Below, in pieces: positions 35,701 through 49,400 of a stretch of 64,000 bases of DNA. The notes under the pieces were generated by a model. That model was not told the origin of the DNA. It did not search any database and saw only the letters and a list, made by a program, of their open reading frames with translations. Position 1 is the first letter of the stretch, and each line of letters opens with the position of its first letter. The position numbers and the translations under genes were made by a program. The stretch comes from Trogon surrucura (taxonomy: Eukaryota; Chordata; Aves; Trogoniformes; Trogonidae): contig CM036618.1 of assembly GCA_020746105.1 (NCBI GenBank), forward strand, positions 116,877,308 to 116,941,307, given 5' to 3'.

Positions 35701-38599
35701 TCTTCTAAGTGGTTTTACATAACAATAATTACAAGATTAAATCTGCTTAATTTTTGGTAGTTTGGGCTTTGTTTTGTTGGTTTGTTTTTTTTAATAATTT
35801 GCTATTATTGCTGAATATTTTTAAGTATGGGTGGATCAAATATTAAATTAATTAACATTGAGATTTTTTTCAATTCCATAACTTCACAACCAAGAAGTAG
35901 AGAAGAAAATATTTTCATTAGAGATACTCCATATTTATTATTCTTGTATTTGTTTTACATGGCAATATGTATTTGTTTTACATCGGCAACATCTTTGCTT
36001 TTTGTACATATTTGAACTTGTTTCTAGGGGAGCTTTAGAAATGTTGACAGTACTTGTAACACTCCAGGAACATTTTGGTGTGGCTGGAACGTGGAGGACA
36101 TCATCTTCTAAGGGAATGTATAGAAATTGATTATTTGAAGCTGATATTTACTTTGCAACACTTATTTTTATGAATTGTAATTTGCGCGAGTCTAATGATG
36201 ATACGTGTAGACATTACAAATAAATGGGAGCCTGACCAGTACGCAGCACACTTGGTGTTTGACCTGCCAGCGCCCCACTTGGAGTTGCAGGCTTGGCTTA
36301 GGGAGGCTCCATCTCTCCGTATTTCTGGAGCCAGCGGTGCGGTGACGTTGGGTGCATGTGAGTGAGGCCAATAACGTACTGGTGACTCGAGGAGCGTCAG
36401 CCTCTTAGGGCTGTGGAGCGGCCGAACCTTAAGGACACGAGTGCAGCGGAGTTCACGCGCAAAGTGCCGAGAGAGCGGAATTTTCCTGGAATCGGAGCAG
36501 GAGGAACAGGTTTTCGTCCTGGATCTGCAAACACAAAGCCTTTAAGGTTTGGGACGGCCCAGAGAGCGCGGTGCAGGTACGCGAAGAACGGGCCCTGGAG
36601 AGAGACAGGGGAACATTGTTTTGTAGCAGTTGGAGCTTGAGCCCAGACAGAGGAGGAGGAAATTGGCTGCGGAGGAGAAAGAGTCCGTAATTTCTGAGAG
36701 GGAGTGGAGGAGAACAGAGCGCACTACTTAGGTGTCTCTGGCCTTGTTCCAGGGAGTAGAAATACAGACAAGAAAGTGCATGTGAGCATTTATTGCTTTG
36801 TCCTTTTGTGTGTTTTTGTGACCTGAAGCAAAGGGGAAAAGTCTTTCTTGGGATCCTCCAAAAAAAAAAAAGCAGCTTTGTTTCATTTCAGCTGTCCCCT
36901 GTCTGCAAGGATGGGGAGCTGAACTCACACAGGCTGGAAAGGAAGAGTAAATCTCCATAAAATACTGCCTGAAAACACAACCACGTGGGATGACTGAAGC
37001 ATTCTCGGTTTCCTGCTCCTTCCTCCCTGCTTCCCGCGTCATGCTGCTGCCCCTTCGGTGCCCCGATGCTGGTGCTCGCCTGGCCTTTGGCGAGCTCGTT
37101 TGTCTCCCTGACCCAGCTGAGAACATTGTGCGTTGGTTGTTTTTTCCTGGATGAGTTTGTAAAGATGAGCTGGGTTGTGAAAGAAGAGCCAGCCAAGTGC
37201 CAGGGCTGGTGTGAGGTAGGAGCAGGTGGCTGGAGAAGGAGATGCAGGTAAGAGCCAAGTTAGGAGTCGGATGCTGTCCCGTTGGCTGCAGTGTCAGGTG
37301 CAGGTTACTTCGTGCTTCTCCTCTGAATGGGGGGTGATGAGGAGAAACGAGTGTTTCTGGGAGCCCTCACACCTTGCCCTGCACCGTGGCTGCTCCAGAT
37401 GGGCCTGGCTGCCCTCGCTGGTCCTTTTGTCCTCCTCCCTGCAGTGTCTGAGCGCTGGAGGGACATTTCTCAGGGTGGGTGTTGGGTACTTCACGTGGCT
37501 GCAAGCGAACAACCGTGACCCTGCAGAGAGAGCAGAGATGTGCTGCTCAGAGACCTGCTTGGATCCAAACAAGAAATGTCTCCTCTGCTGTCCTCTCATC
37601 CAGCACTGTGGCACTGCAGGGGCACCCCAAGGAGTCACCCTCTGCTTTGTGGAGCACTGGTCATCCTTCCTAAACCCGGCTGTCATTGAGTTTCCCTCCT
37701 GTTACAGCAGGACCCTTTCCTTGATAGTGACATGAAGAAAAAAAAGTTTATGCTTTGTTTTTGGTGATGTTTAAGACACTGAATAGACAAATTTTTGTCA
37801 CACAGAGATGTTAGCCAAAGTTTTATTAGGGTGTGGTACCACTGATCTTGCTGGAAGTTTGGAAAACAATGAAACCACCTTACTTGGGTGGTATTTTTGG
37901 CTTAGAAGTCCTTGTGGCCAGACCTCCTCCTAAACTAAGAGATGCACTTGTTGCTGTATAGTTACACTACAAATAAATCCCCTCTCACAAAAGCATGCAC
38001 GATACTCTGTGTGTATCTGTGTGCACGTTTGTTTTCCTGTGCTATAAACCCTGAGATAGAACCTCCTGTTTTAGAAGGGCTAATAATTTGTTCCCAGATT
38101 TAACAAGGTGCTTAATCATACGGCCTTGTTTAACTCGATTTGATTGCAAGTTGATCGTTACACTTGCCCTTGCATACCTTCCTGCACATCCTTTTCTGTG
38201 TTGCTGGATTCCTGTGTTTAATGGACGTGGAGGATTTGTGGGCCCGGCACGTGTTGGCCTGTGGGAGCTGGGGTCAGTAGCACCAGGTCAGGACCGAGCT
38301 CTGAACCGGCTGTAGGTTTCTGGAAGACTTCTCCAACACACCTTCATTTCATTGTTGTTTTGGTGTGACGGGAGAAGAGTCCTGTAATTATGATTATGCT
38401 GCCTGCCCTACTTACTTTGGCAGGGTTTTTGTGGATAAGTTTGAGAAAGAAAGTCATCTTTAAAGAAATTGAATTGTGGGGCAGAATTTGAAAATTAATT
38501 TTTATTATATTGAATAGGCGGTAATTAGTGATGTTTAAGACCACAGCAGATTGCTCTGGGACATAAAGCTTTTACTGCCCAGTACTTGGTGAGAAGGGC

Positions 38600-38618
38600 A
38601 AAAAAAAAAAAAAAAAAA
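38600..38618. repeat. Poly-A run (19 A)
   Basis: Nineteen A in a row. No retrocopied gene or SINE body is visible upstream, so I read it as a mononucleotide repeat rather than a retroposon tail. Confidence 0.9.
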
Positions 38619-40428
38619 GGTGTACCAAGTTTTTTGCAATTAAAAATCTGGAAAAACTTGTTTAAGAAAATGTTAGCCCAAGAACACGCATCTTTTGTCA
38701 GTGTAATATGCAGCCCTGAACGCAGCTCTTTTTATCAACAGAACAGTGTTTCGTATTTAATCAACATAAAATGAAGTGCTTCCCTCACATGAATGTAACA
38801 CCGATCAGGTCTCAGCCAAAGCAAATAAAAGAATGAATGCTTTGTTAATCATCCATAACTAATTTGTGCATACACAGAAAAAAAATGAAATCTGTTTTTG
38901 ACAAGAGCTTTTTCATAGAAGCAGCAAGGGAGAATTGAACATGTAATGTGCATTAGTAATAGTGAATAGCAATAGGGAGATCTGAGATGTTCGCCTGACA
39001 CGACTTCTATTTCAGGATAGTAACAGTATTTAACAGAAACTCAAGATAAGCGAGGGCAGGGCGGGTTTAAGTTGTTTGCCAAAATGTAAGACAAACCTGT
39101 GCCGAAGCAGGCATGGATGGATTCCGGTGTGCTTTGCCATATATACAGAAGTATTGCAGGGAAATGCCACATATCTCTGTGACAAACTCAGCCAGTAGAT
39201 AATACACAGGGAAGAAAATGTTCAATGCATTGCTTCTGTGCACAGGCAATATGGCTGTGTTGCTGTAGTGACAGCGTGGTTATGGTTGATGGGGCAGCTT
39301 CATTACAAACCCCTGTTTTCAGACTATTGCAACTTAAAAAAAAAAGAAGTTACCCATTTGACAAGGCTTGTCAGCCTTGAGGTGAATTTTACTTTAAAGT
39401 GCAAAGTTAGAAGAAATCCGTTTAGCTCTTTCCCTGGTTGAAACAAATTTGGAGGGACGGATGGGCTTTTAAAAAGTTTATGTTTACTGCGGAGCTGCAG
39501 TTTGGAATGCTTTGTTTGTGTTCTTGCTGTTAAAATGTAGATTATGTTGTCTATAAATATATATAGATATAAGTAACTGCACCTGCACTATACACTGTTC
39601 TCACTTTTGTGTGCGCGTAGGGTGTGACAGCTGAGATGTCTTACATGTGTGAGCACGCCTCTGTTCTAGCTTCACACAGATCTTAATTTTCAGCTGCCTC
39701 CCTTTTCGCGTAGTTATTTACCTACCCGTTGCCTCCTGCTTCTTCCTGTGTACGTCAGATCCAAATTGTTCAGCAGCAGCAGGGCACTGGCTTGATCCAT
39801 AGATGCAATTTATTTATTTTTTCTGGTTTTTCTTGGTTTGCTCTGCAGGGGGGAGTGCTGTGCGCAGGAGCCATCGCTTGCAGACCACTCTACTCTTAGT
39901 CAACAACCTAGAGTAGGTTTGCGTATTGAAGTTGTCTCACCAAGTTTTTGTCCCGCCTAGTGAGCTGCAGGCTTGGATAACAGAATTAGCCATCAAGTGG
40001 CAGGGGCAAGAGGACTCCGTGTTTGTATGAAGACACTTTCTTGAAGAGCCAACTCTTTGAGAGTGAATTTTGTGATTGGTGTCTTGGCCGTGTTGCTGTA
40101 GGAGTTGGGTGGTCTTGCAGCTGGTTCTGCAGCATGGGAGCTGGGACCTGCAGGGAGAGGAGAGCAGAGGAGAGAGAGGAGGAAGAGCACCAGCAGGTCC
40201 AGTATTTCACTGTACTTTGGAAGACTTCTCCACCTCTCTTAAACCCTCTCGGTGTTAGGTGTTTTGGTGGTTTTGGCACGTGCTTCAAGTGAAGTTGGGA
40301 GCAAGAGATAAGAGAATGAGGAAAGAGCAGTCATGGATTTAATAATAGAGATACATTGGTTCTCCAATAATAACTGAGATTCACTTTGAATAACATCACA
40401 CTATTTTCTTTGAAGTGGCCTTTTATCC

Positions 40429-40516
40429 TAAACCTAAGGTACTACAAATGTGATAAATAATTTGACCCAAGGGCTCTGGTTCTGAGAAGAAGAATGGTCG
40501 CTGTGTGAGCATCACC
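40429..40516 (+). repeat. Unidentified dispersed repeat, copy A
   Basis: This 88-base segment shares the exact 16-mer tgataaataatttgac (40451-40466) with a segment at 43415-43498. The flanks also align by eye, with common blocks 'cctaa', 'ggttctga' versus 'agttctga', and 'gtgagcatcac' versus 'gtgaacatcac', with small gaps. The orientation is the same. The family is not recognised. It may be an old interspersed repeat or a decayed local duplication. Confidence 0.6.
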
Positions 40517-41308
40517 GCTCAGCGCCCAGCCATTAGGTGTTACATCCATTCACTCTGTGCTTTTCAAGTTAAGCTCTGACTTTCACTACAGAAACAATGT
40601 AGTGTAAGGGTTGTAATATCTTCACATGACACCGTTAAAAGCTTCTTGGTGTCGTAAGGCTTGCGAATTTCGTGTCATTTAATATTGTGCATTCACTCTC
40701 TGGAAGTTGTCCTCAGATTACAACAACTGGTTGATGACACACTGGTATTTTAGAAAATCCCTTTAAGCAGGTTTTGTCTATGCTAGATAATGAAGTCTAG
40801 GCAATGTTATATCCCATCTTAAAATTGAATATATTCTGGAAAGGTGAATGAAAGTATATGAGGTTGCTGAAGCAGTTAATCTTTTGACCTTGTTTCTTCT
40901 TTAATGAGTGTTACCTCAGATTTGCTTCTCCGTTGGAGATTACGGAGGAGCTGAATAATGTGTTTATGTTTGTTTGAATAATCCAGAGCTAATTCTGGGG
41001 TCTGTATCATGTGTGTCTTCCCGAAACCAACAAGAAATAGGTAGCTTGTTTATCCTGCTTTTAAAACACAGTTATTTTTTCCACTCAAGAGTGCCTGCCT
41101 TCTGCCCGGGGATGCTAGCCGGGTGTCTCCTGGTGTAAGTGCCTGGGGTTCAGTAGCTCCGTTCACAGGGTGCCCCTGCCCAGAGCAGGTGAGCAGTAGA
41201 GTGAATCACAGGAACGGAGACTTCCTGCCAGGCCAAAGAGAACTGACGTGCCAGGCACCGGTAGGTGATCTTACATCTAGATCTTATAACGGGTATTGCC
41301 TATTATTT

Positions 41309-41390
41309 AAAAACCAAAACCCAACAAAACAAACAAAGAAGCCCCACAGAAGCGAACCAAACCAAACCCCAAAGAAACAGAAGAAAAACC
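41309..41390 (+). repeat. A/C-rich low-complexity tract
   Basis: The + strand is nearly free of T and rich in A and C, with motifs such as aaccaaaacccaacaaaac and aaccaaaccaaacccc. It is the opposite-strand counterpart of the G/T-rich tracts at 22.8 and 29.6 kb. Confidence 0.75.
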
Positions 41391-43414
41391 CTGCAAGTCC
41401 CTTTAATAAATACATGGAAAAATGTGGAGTTACAAGTTGCTGAGCAGTACATAAAGTTGTGGATATCAAGTACTCCCCCGCAAGAAGGAGGCCTCCTGTA
41501 GTAGGTGTTTCTTACCCCAGTGTCAGTTAAAAAATCAGCAACTAACTTTATCCTCTGCTGTTTCTCTGCTTTTAGCGTTAGATGAATTGTCTGTATTTCT
41601 GGTTTGTTTTGAAGCTAAGTCTACAGAAATACTCTACAGTTAAACAATGATCCCTTCAAAAGCAGGGAGAAAAATAAACCCAAACCAGAGGGAATTCTGT
41701 TTGGAAGTGCCCCAGCCGAAACGGAGCCTGGGAGCTGCTCTCGGAGGCGGCAGCGTGCTGTGAAGGATCCAGCTCAGTGGCAAACAGCTTGCAGAAAATG
41801 AGGGACTGTTATTTTCTGCCAAACTGCCAGCCCTGGGTGCAGTGCCTTTCCTGCCAGCAGCCTCACCTGTCCTGTAGCAGCAGCAGCTCCAGCCCAGACT
41901 TCTTTAAACCTGTTCCTTTGAGAGCAAAGGTTTGAGGATTTAAACAGCTGGTTCAGAACAACAAGTTTCTCTGCCAGCATCAGCCAAGATTCTATGAATT
42001 TGTGTCGTGCATCCATTGCAAAATTAAAATTCTGTGTAGTAGGACTTAAGCTTGTAGCCTTTACTATGTAAAAATTATTTGATCCAGTGGCTTTTGCTTA
42101 TTAGTGATTTATCTGTTAGTACAGGCAGACCTGCACGTACCGTACCTGAGCAGGCCCAGGGGAGATGGTTGTAGCTACAGCATTTGGGGCCAGGAGAGCA
42201 ACAGACAGTCCCTGCCATGCAGTGATCCCGAGGGGAGAGAGCCCGTGGAAGCAGAATATCAGACACTATGAGGGTGATAGTGAGCTCAGCACGTTGGGGT
42301 GCGGGTGTTGCAGGAAAGGATGTGATTTTTGTCACTCCTGAGTGGTATGGGACAGCCAGGTGTTCCAGGGCTCCCAAGAGGTGCAACACAAGCTGTATCT
42401 CTGCAAACAGCGAAAATTCACGTACTTTACAAAGCTACAGTAATGTGTGTGTAGAGCATAAGGACAGGTGGAGTTTAGCAGGTGATTGTAGACATCTAAC
42501 AGTAAATTTAAACCTGTTGGTAATGGGAAAAGAGAAACTTGTGCAGCACCTTGAGAGGAAGCAATCTGGAAAAGGCAGGAGAGAAAGGCTGCAAATACCA
42601 GAGCAAATGTTTCTCAACATCAGTTGTCCATCTCGTTGCATCCTTCTGTGGGAGCACTGGGGAAGTGTTCCTGTTTTACGGAACAGTGCAAAGGAGAAAG
42701 AGATGAAGACTGCTTAAATGGACACGTAAAGCAGTTAGTGGTGTCCTTCGCAAGGCTCAGCATTTCAGGGGTCAGTAGTTCTCTGATGTTTGTTAGGATT
42801 GTCTAGCTCACCTGTAAGCTTTTCTCAGTTGCCCTTTGTAAGCACCACACCCACTTTAGAAGGGGATGGCCCTCTCCTGTACCTGGGCTATTTGTAAATT
42901 ACTTGACTAAAATGTTGGTCGCTCATGTTTTTAGCCATCTGTCCAATAGTTGTCTAAGAAGCTTAACAGTGTTTTTGTTAGCAGAACAACCTCCAGATTG
43001 TCGTGGTGGTGGCTTGCATAGCGTAGGTGAATTACCTCAGTTTATTAGGTATCATTTCACTTTCTAAACTTCCTGTCTGATGTTAATCTTTGGAGTTTTC
43101 CAGAGTCTGTAAATGCGAAGGATTAGTCTGTTGTTACCCTCAGCAGGTTGCTTGAGCACACCCAAGGGTACGAGTTTGGTCAGAAAGAATCTTTGACTAC
43201 ATTCCTCAGTCTCTCGGGGCATTAGTGAAATCTGATGGGGCTGTCCTAAAAGCAGACCCCAGGAAGACAGTAGCTGTAGAGCATTTTGTATTTTCTCTTT
43301 TCTTACTGAAGGTATGGTCTCTGCTGGTGCTAAGAAATGGTGTGTTGTGCTTCCAATTTAATAATTCATCAATGTAGTGTGCTATAAAAAAAAAATAAAT
43401 TGTTTTTAAGTACC

Positions 43415-43498
43415 CTTTTTGCCTAAGATATTAGCAGTATGATAAATAATTTGACACCAGGTCTAGTTCTGACAAGGGTCAGTTTGTGAACATCACAA
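43415..43498 (+). repeat. Unidentified dispersed repeat, copy B
   Basis: This is the partner of the segment at 40429-40516, about 3 kb away in the same orientation. The shared 16-mer is at 43440-43455. Outside it, identity is roughly two thirds by eye with several short gaps, which implies an old relationship. Confidence 0.6.
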
Positions 43499-46400
43499 AT
43501 GCATCTTTATATAATCACGTGTAGCGATCTCAACATCTACATATTTTTAATTTCCTTCACAGTTGCACGTCTAGGGCTCAGACTTTTCTGGTAAGCACAG
43601 AATTTTTCAAATATTGAATTCTCCGTTCAAATGCATCATAATTCTTAGTAATGTTCTGGATACTTTGGACCATTATTTGCTTTTAAACAAATTTTCAGCA
43701 CAGATTGTGCTGCCTGCATTCGGTCCTCCAAATCTCCCATCCGCCTGTCTAAATTACTTTAACTGACATAGTTTCTAATTTACTCTCTCCAGTCGAGAGA
43801 GCTCCCTGTAGCTTGTCTATTTTAGCATTTAATTGCTGTATACTCTCACAAATTAAATTCTGTAGTGATCCATTTTGCTCTGCCAGTGAAGCAGTGATCT
43901 TTCCAGCTCGGCAAGATGGCACGCTGCAGCTCAGCCGGCGGCGCTGGCATCCGCCGTCGGGAGAGGGACACCTTCCCCGGTCACCTCTGGGTGCGTGGTG
44001 CCTGTAGGGACGGCAGAAGTGCCGGGGGACAGCCCGCTTCCAAAGCGTTCTCCGTCGAACTCGGAAGTGAAAGTGAGATCCTCAAAACTTGTTCCCGTCA
44101 AATGGGTTTTCGCAGCCAGAAAAATGTCTTTGTGTAATTAATTTGTGCCCAAGCGTGCGGCAGAATGCTCCTTGGAAGCCTGCGTAGCTTTTGGTGGGCT
44201 TTTAGCGTTATCTTTTACAAAATGTGGAAAGGCGCCCTCTAAAAATATTGCCCTGTACTTCCTCCTTTTCTGGGAGGAGGATATACAAACCTCATTGTTT
44301 CTTTTGGCAAAATAACAATATCCCGTTAGGAAACTTGTTGTCTTCCTGAATTTTGAGTTGGTACAGTGTTTACATGTTGCTTAATATTTATTTCTGTTAA
44401 AGTATCTCCATAATTTAGAACTGCAGTACTTTCGGATCTCGTTTCTGTTAAATGGAAGTGTTTTACTACTTTTTTCAACGCGTGCCTGTCGAAGGGAGGA
44501 CACCTGAGCCTTGGGCTCAGCGGCTGCAAGAGGCCTGTAGAGGCAAAAGGTGAAATAGCCTGCCCGTGTCTGCAGGGGAAATCTTCACCCCAGCCCACAT
44601 AACCCGGAGGGATGCACCCCGTGAACAAAATCTGGCCGGTATTTTGACTCTGTGTAACAACAGTTTAACAGCAAATACAAAGCTGTTTCCTAGTATGAGA
44701 AGTGCAGGTAAGTGAACCTGAAAGGCGACTTACCAGGCAGCTGGTAACTGCAGGACACAGGGTCATTAAAACTGCATTTTTAAGAAAAAAAGGCGGCATG
44801 AAACTTGCATTATTTGGGTACCCTGTAAGTTAAGAGTCTCTTTCCTGTGGAGGCGTTAATTTTCTGACTCGCCTGGTTGGGAAGGGGGCTGAGCGCTGTG
44901 TGATCTCGCCCAGTGCCTGCCTCTCGTCTGGGGTCAGCGTCCGCGAGTCCAAGCGGGCTCTTGTTTTACAGCAGCCCCTCTGCCAGTGCTTTCGCCCTGC
45001 TGGCTGTGAAAAGCCCGCGCTGGTCAGGAGGGGTGGGGACGGTTCCTGGACAAGGCGAGCGGTTCGTAGCGTGGCTTCGCACTGTCCTCCTTGCAGGAGG
45101 AGATCAGGCAGTGTGGATCCCGTAAGCTGGGCGGATTTGCTGTGAGGGTGGCGCTCACCATGTAGTAAGGACTCTCAGGGACTAAGGGGAGTAGTAGGAG
45201 GAGACTGTCGAGGGGAATGGAGCTGCTTGTGAGAGAAAGGCGTAAAAGCCTGGAATACAAAAGCACAAATTCCCACACGCAGCAGAGTATTCTCAAAGAG
45301 AATTGCCCTACATCTGTGTGTGGTTTTTACTCTGCTTCCAATAAATTATAATGATCACTTTGTAAGTAACATACTGCTTCAGTAGCTGCTGCTAACATAC
45401 CAGCCAGGAATTACTTTTTAATCATGTATTTGTGATTTCTAGAATTCCTTCTATCCGATATGCTGCTTCTCTTGCTGGAACTATACGGTAACAAACATGA
45501 AACAACAGAAAAAGATCAACCAATATTCTGTGTATCATCTTAGGAACCAGAGAGTGCCCATTCTCAAGCACAGTAGTATGTTTGAGGTGAAAGATAACCT
45601 AGAGGTATTTGTACTTTATTGGTATCTTACCTTCCATCTTTTTGTGGTATTCAGATACGATAGGCAATGTATCATGCAAACAAAATCAACTTTTGTTAAA
45701 AAGTCAAGTTTCCAGATTACTATTTTCTTACAGAATGAACTCCATCTTGGTAGTTAAGTATTGTATTTTGTCATCTCTCATTTTTATTATATGGGTCACT
45801 CAGACTTAACTCTTCCACGCAGCCTTTCACAAACTGTGACGTGGTGGCTCTGGCAGTCACATCTGTGCAGAATACCTGAGGGTGCAACAGAGCCGTACAC
45901 ATTTTAAACTTCGGTTTTGTAGCCAAAATCAGGAAAGTTGAGCAATTAAAATATTTGCCTTGGGATTCCTGTTTCGTCTTCCATAAACTCCATGTGCTCA
46001 CGTGAGACACAAGTGACACTAGATAGACTCTCACTATTTCATGGCTGTAATTTGTTTACCAAAGTGTGCTTCAGTTTGAAAGCCTGCTGCTGGGCTGTTC
46101 CGTATACCCCGTTCGGAAGTATTTCATGTGGATTATTTTGTCTCTGCTGATTTAGGAGTTATTTGTTCTTCTGCAGGAAGATCTCTCTGTGCTTCTGGGG
46201 TAGCTCACATTGTATTGTATGAAGCGTGTAGGGTTTTTTTAAGGAGATGTTACAACCCTTGTAAGAAGCGGTTATTAGCATGTTCTGACATTTAAAGACT
46301 TTTTTTTTTTAAAGTTGGTTGTGTGTCAGAGTAGAAAACATAATCCGCTGTGAAATCAGTCATGGTCCTAAGCACCTTGAGAATGTCTTTTTCAGGGGCA

Positions 46401-47957
46401 AAAAAGAAGTTTCCTTGACTCTGCATATATGGTTGGAGTGATGTAAAGCCAAGCCTATAAAGCTTAAAAGGAGAAAACGTTGCAGCACTTGTAACATGCT
46501 TCATTTTTGGGGAGAGTAGGAAAATGTACTTAAAACTCACATGTTAAGGAAAGTAAAACTTGCAAGATCAGGGCCTGATTTTGTTGGGGTTTTGCTTTGG
46601 TGTTGAGTTTTTTGCCCTTTTTTAGGATAAATTTACAAATTTGGGTTTTTGTAGGTAATTGGAACCTGAAAAGTTGAATTCTGTCATTGACTCCCAAAAA
46701 GATGATGAAATTCATACCTTTCTCAGGACTTGATTGCCAAGCATGTCTTACTTTTCACGTCACCGCAGGATATTGAGTGCTAAGAGAATGTCGTTGCACG
46801 TGGGTGGCTTCCCCTTTTGTACCGGCACAGGGCTGCCTGCCCTCCTCGTCCTCTCCACCAGTAACCCCAGCAGGGCTCCCCAGGAATTGCTGATGATCAT
46901 CCTGACTGGGAGATCTTTGCCTCCTCCTGATTCAGGTCTCTTACTCACTCTCTGATGCAGGTGATCTGAGCACACCAACAGGAAGATGATAATTTATGAA
47001 ATGAATAGGTATTAAGTGAAAATGTAATTCCACATCATTCCAAAATTCTCCTGCCTTGATGTCCGTGTCCACCTTTTGGAGGCTTGCAAGCCCGATACTC
47101 TGTTCTCTTTTTATGAAGCAAGTTGCTGTTAAAATGCAGACCTGGAGAACACCAGAAAAACCACAAGTGTCACGTCTCTCACGTTGCTTTCTGAAGAGGC
47201 GCCACAGTAAATCTTGCATTCGGTATAAGAAGTTGTGGTGTTTAGTTATTCTAAAGGTTTGGTACCATAACAGATTGGTGTTGTTCGTATCGGTGTATAG
47301 GTATTGAAGCTCCCTAATCATACTTTCCATTTTACACGTTGTCAGAACTTTGGACCTTAATCTCGCTTTTTGATTGACAGTGGCGGCCGGGGAAGGAGCT
47401 CTCGTATTGTTTGTGATGGTCGCATCTGTTCAGCTTGATTCAGTGGAGAGTATTTGCATATTCTTAAGTATTTCTTCTGAGAGGGCCTAAATCCTTCTCA
47501 AGTGTTTGATGCGTTTTTGGAATTCATTCATAAGGTATCTACATGCACTAATAGTTCTGTATAATATTGCTGTGCATAATCTGACAGATAAGGCTAGTTT
47601 TTTGAACAAGGTATTCTTTGGGGATGACATATTACATTCTGACTCATTCTACTGGGCAGAAATGTCAAGCACTTTGAAAAAGAATACCTGAATGTTTTGA
47701 TTAAATTAGGATTCTTTATTCAACACAAATTGTCAACTGCAGTAAAATGTAGTCTTACTGTGAGAACGTTTGTCAAAAGAGTTAACAGCGAGGCTTTTTG
47801 TGGTTTTGGTTGGGTTTTTTCTGTTGCTGGCAATTTATTACATATAATTTTTCCCTTGCTACTGATGCTGATATTAAATGGAACAGGTGAGTAAATTCTT
47901 AGATGCATTTTTAGGTAAAATAATCTGAATTATTAAACTGAGCAACACCTTTACCTC

Positions 47958-47997
47958 GAAATACAACTTAGGCTTTTGAAATACAACTTAGGCTTTT
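47958..47997. repeat. Perfect 20-bp tandem duplication
   Basis: The unit gaaatacaacttaggctttt at 47958-47977 is repeated exactly at 47978-47997. The perfect identity suggests it is recent, or that the copy number varies within the population. Confidence 0.95.
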
Positions 47998-48648
47998 ATC
48001 TTTCTCTTCTCTTGCTTTTTATTTTTTTTCTTGCGAAATTTTAATCAATACTTTTGAAAGCATTGTGACCCTTAATTTCAGAAGCCTGTCAACTCTTGGT
48101 AGTACATGCACACCAGTGACAAGTACCATTGCTTTGAAAAATATTCAGGCGTTATATTTGAGCGTTGAACACAGAGAGCAGTTCAAAATATTAACTTGGT
48201 GGCCTCATACCATTATGTAAAGAAATACATGCGTAACTGAAACCCAAGTCTACCATAAGTTTGAAGTCGAAGTCCGGGACTATCCAAATGTGGACAAGAC
48301 TAGTCCAGTTTGCTGCCAGAAGGAATGGGTGTATGCTGGGCATGCTGGTACAGGCTCAAGCCATTAAAGACCGAGGGTCTCATTTGAAAGACCACTGACC
48401 ACAACGAGTAACCTTTTTTTTCCCATTACACTGAGCAAGTGTTCAAAGACCTACCGTTAGGGGCTGACCTGGTTTAAGAAATGGGTTTCTGTCTTTAGAA
48501 AGGACCGTAGCAATCCCTGATCCCTTTGTACTTGAAAAAAGGGTGATGCAGGCTTAGTAAGTGGGGTTTTTTTGTTTTGTTCTATGCACACACAGGTGTT
48601 AATGGAACAGCACCTTTTACCTTAGTTTTGGTTTTCCTTTGCTTTCAG

Positions 48649-48830
48649 GAATCTCCTTCTGGACGCAGAAAAGCGCTCGCTACCAGCAGCATCAACATGA
48701 AGCAGTATGCCAGCCCCATGCCTACACAGACAGACGTCAAGTTAAAATTCAAGCCTTTGTCTAAGAAAGTGGTATCTGCCACACTACAGTTCTCTTTGTC
48801 TTGTATTTTCCTGAGGGAAGGAAAAGCCAC
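48649..48830 (+). CDS. EHBP1: EHBP1 exon (end of NT-C2 domain)
   Basis: This 182-base exon has 60 codons plus the first two bases of a split threonine codon (phase 0 in, phase 2 out). It begins ESPSGRRKALATSSINMKQY, continues with KLKFKPLSKKV and ends FSLSCIFLREGKA, covering about residues 105-165. The acceptor is tttcctttgctttcag and the donor CAC|gtaagt, both strong. It encodes the last strands of the NT-C2 domain, with several lysines in the loop before the final strand. One residue differs from the sequence I recall (threonine in SATLQF where I recall alanine). The 182-base length is not a multiple of three, so skipping this exon would break the frame. Confidence 0.97.
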
Positions 48831-49400
48831 GTAAGTTGTATTTTTTTTAACCAGGCAGCCGGCTTTGTGTTGCTTTTCAAAGATGTAATTGGATAAAGAG
48901 CTCTTCCTGTATAGAATGGCAGAATCTGAGAGTATCCTTCAGCATACCTGTCATTCCTGCCATACCGAGTTTCTTAGCTGAGTAAAAGTAATTTCTTACT
49001 CTAATTTTAGTCTCGTGTTCTTCAGAGACAAGCGCTCAGGATTCTGCACAAACAGAAGGGTCTGTGTGACTTCCTGATAGTTACTTGTTTTATATTTACT
49101 ATTATTAATATGTTTTATGAGAAAGTAATTAGTTCTCTTATTTATCTGTGGGTTCTGTGGTTCTGAGTACTTTGAACTCGCACAGTAGGAAGTGATTGCC
49201 CCAAGTAGTTTCTGATTTCAATAGCATTATTAAACAAGTGACTTTAATCCCATGTGTTACGAGCCTCTGTGTTTCCGTACAGATTTGAGGCACGATGAAT
49301 ACATCGTTTTTATTCTTAGAAGTTGTATCTTTAAAATAATTTGCGTGGTTTTCCTGGCAAAATCTGTCCATCTGATTTTATCATGATCAGCCTCGAAGAA

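Larger units (their letters stand above)
20426..48648 (+). other. EHBP1 intron, 28.2 kb
   Basis: This is the largest intron seen. Its recognisable contents are a hairpin (20693-20752), a G/T-rich tract (22841-22905), a degenerate CR1-like stretch (24140-24330), a CpG cluster (26211-26445), a SINE nested in a CR1 (26798-27275), a G/T-rich tract (29627-29700), an A19 run (38600-38618), a related repeat pair (40429-40516 and 43415-43498), an A/C-rich tract (41309-41390), CpG-richer patches near 36400-36650 and 43910-44070, and a perfect 20-bp duplication (47958-47997). Open frames of up to 176 codons here show no known domain. The remainder looks like unique intron DNA. Confidence 0.85.

Noticed and set aside
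36728..37735. Open frames of 176 codons (minus) and 169 codons (plus)
   Set aside because: Both strands are open over the same GC-rich area and neither product resembles a known protein, so they are treated as chance.
38600..38618. Poly-A tail of a processed pseudogene
   Set aside because: No gene-like sequence or target-site duplication is apparent upstream. The same holds for the A17 run at 54341.
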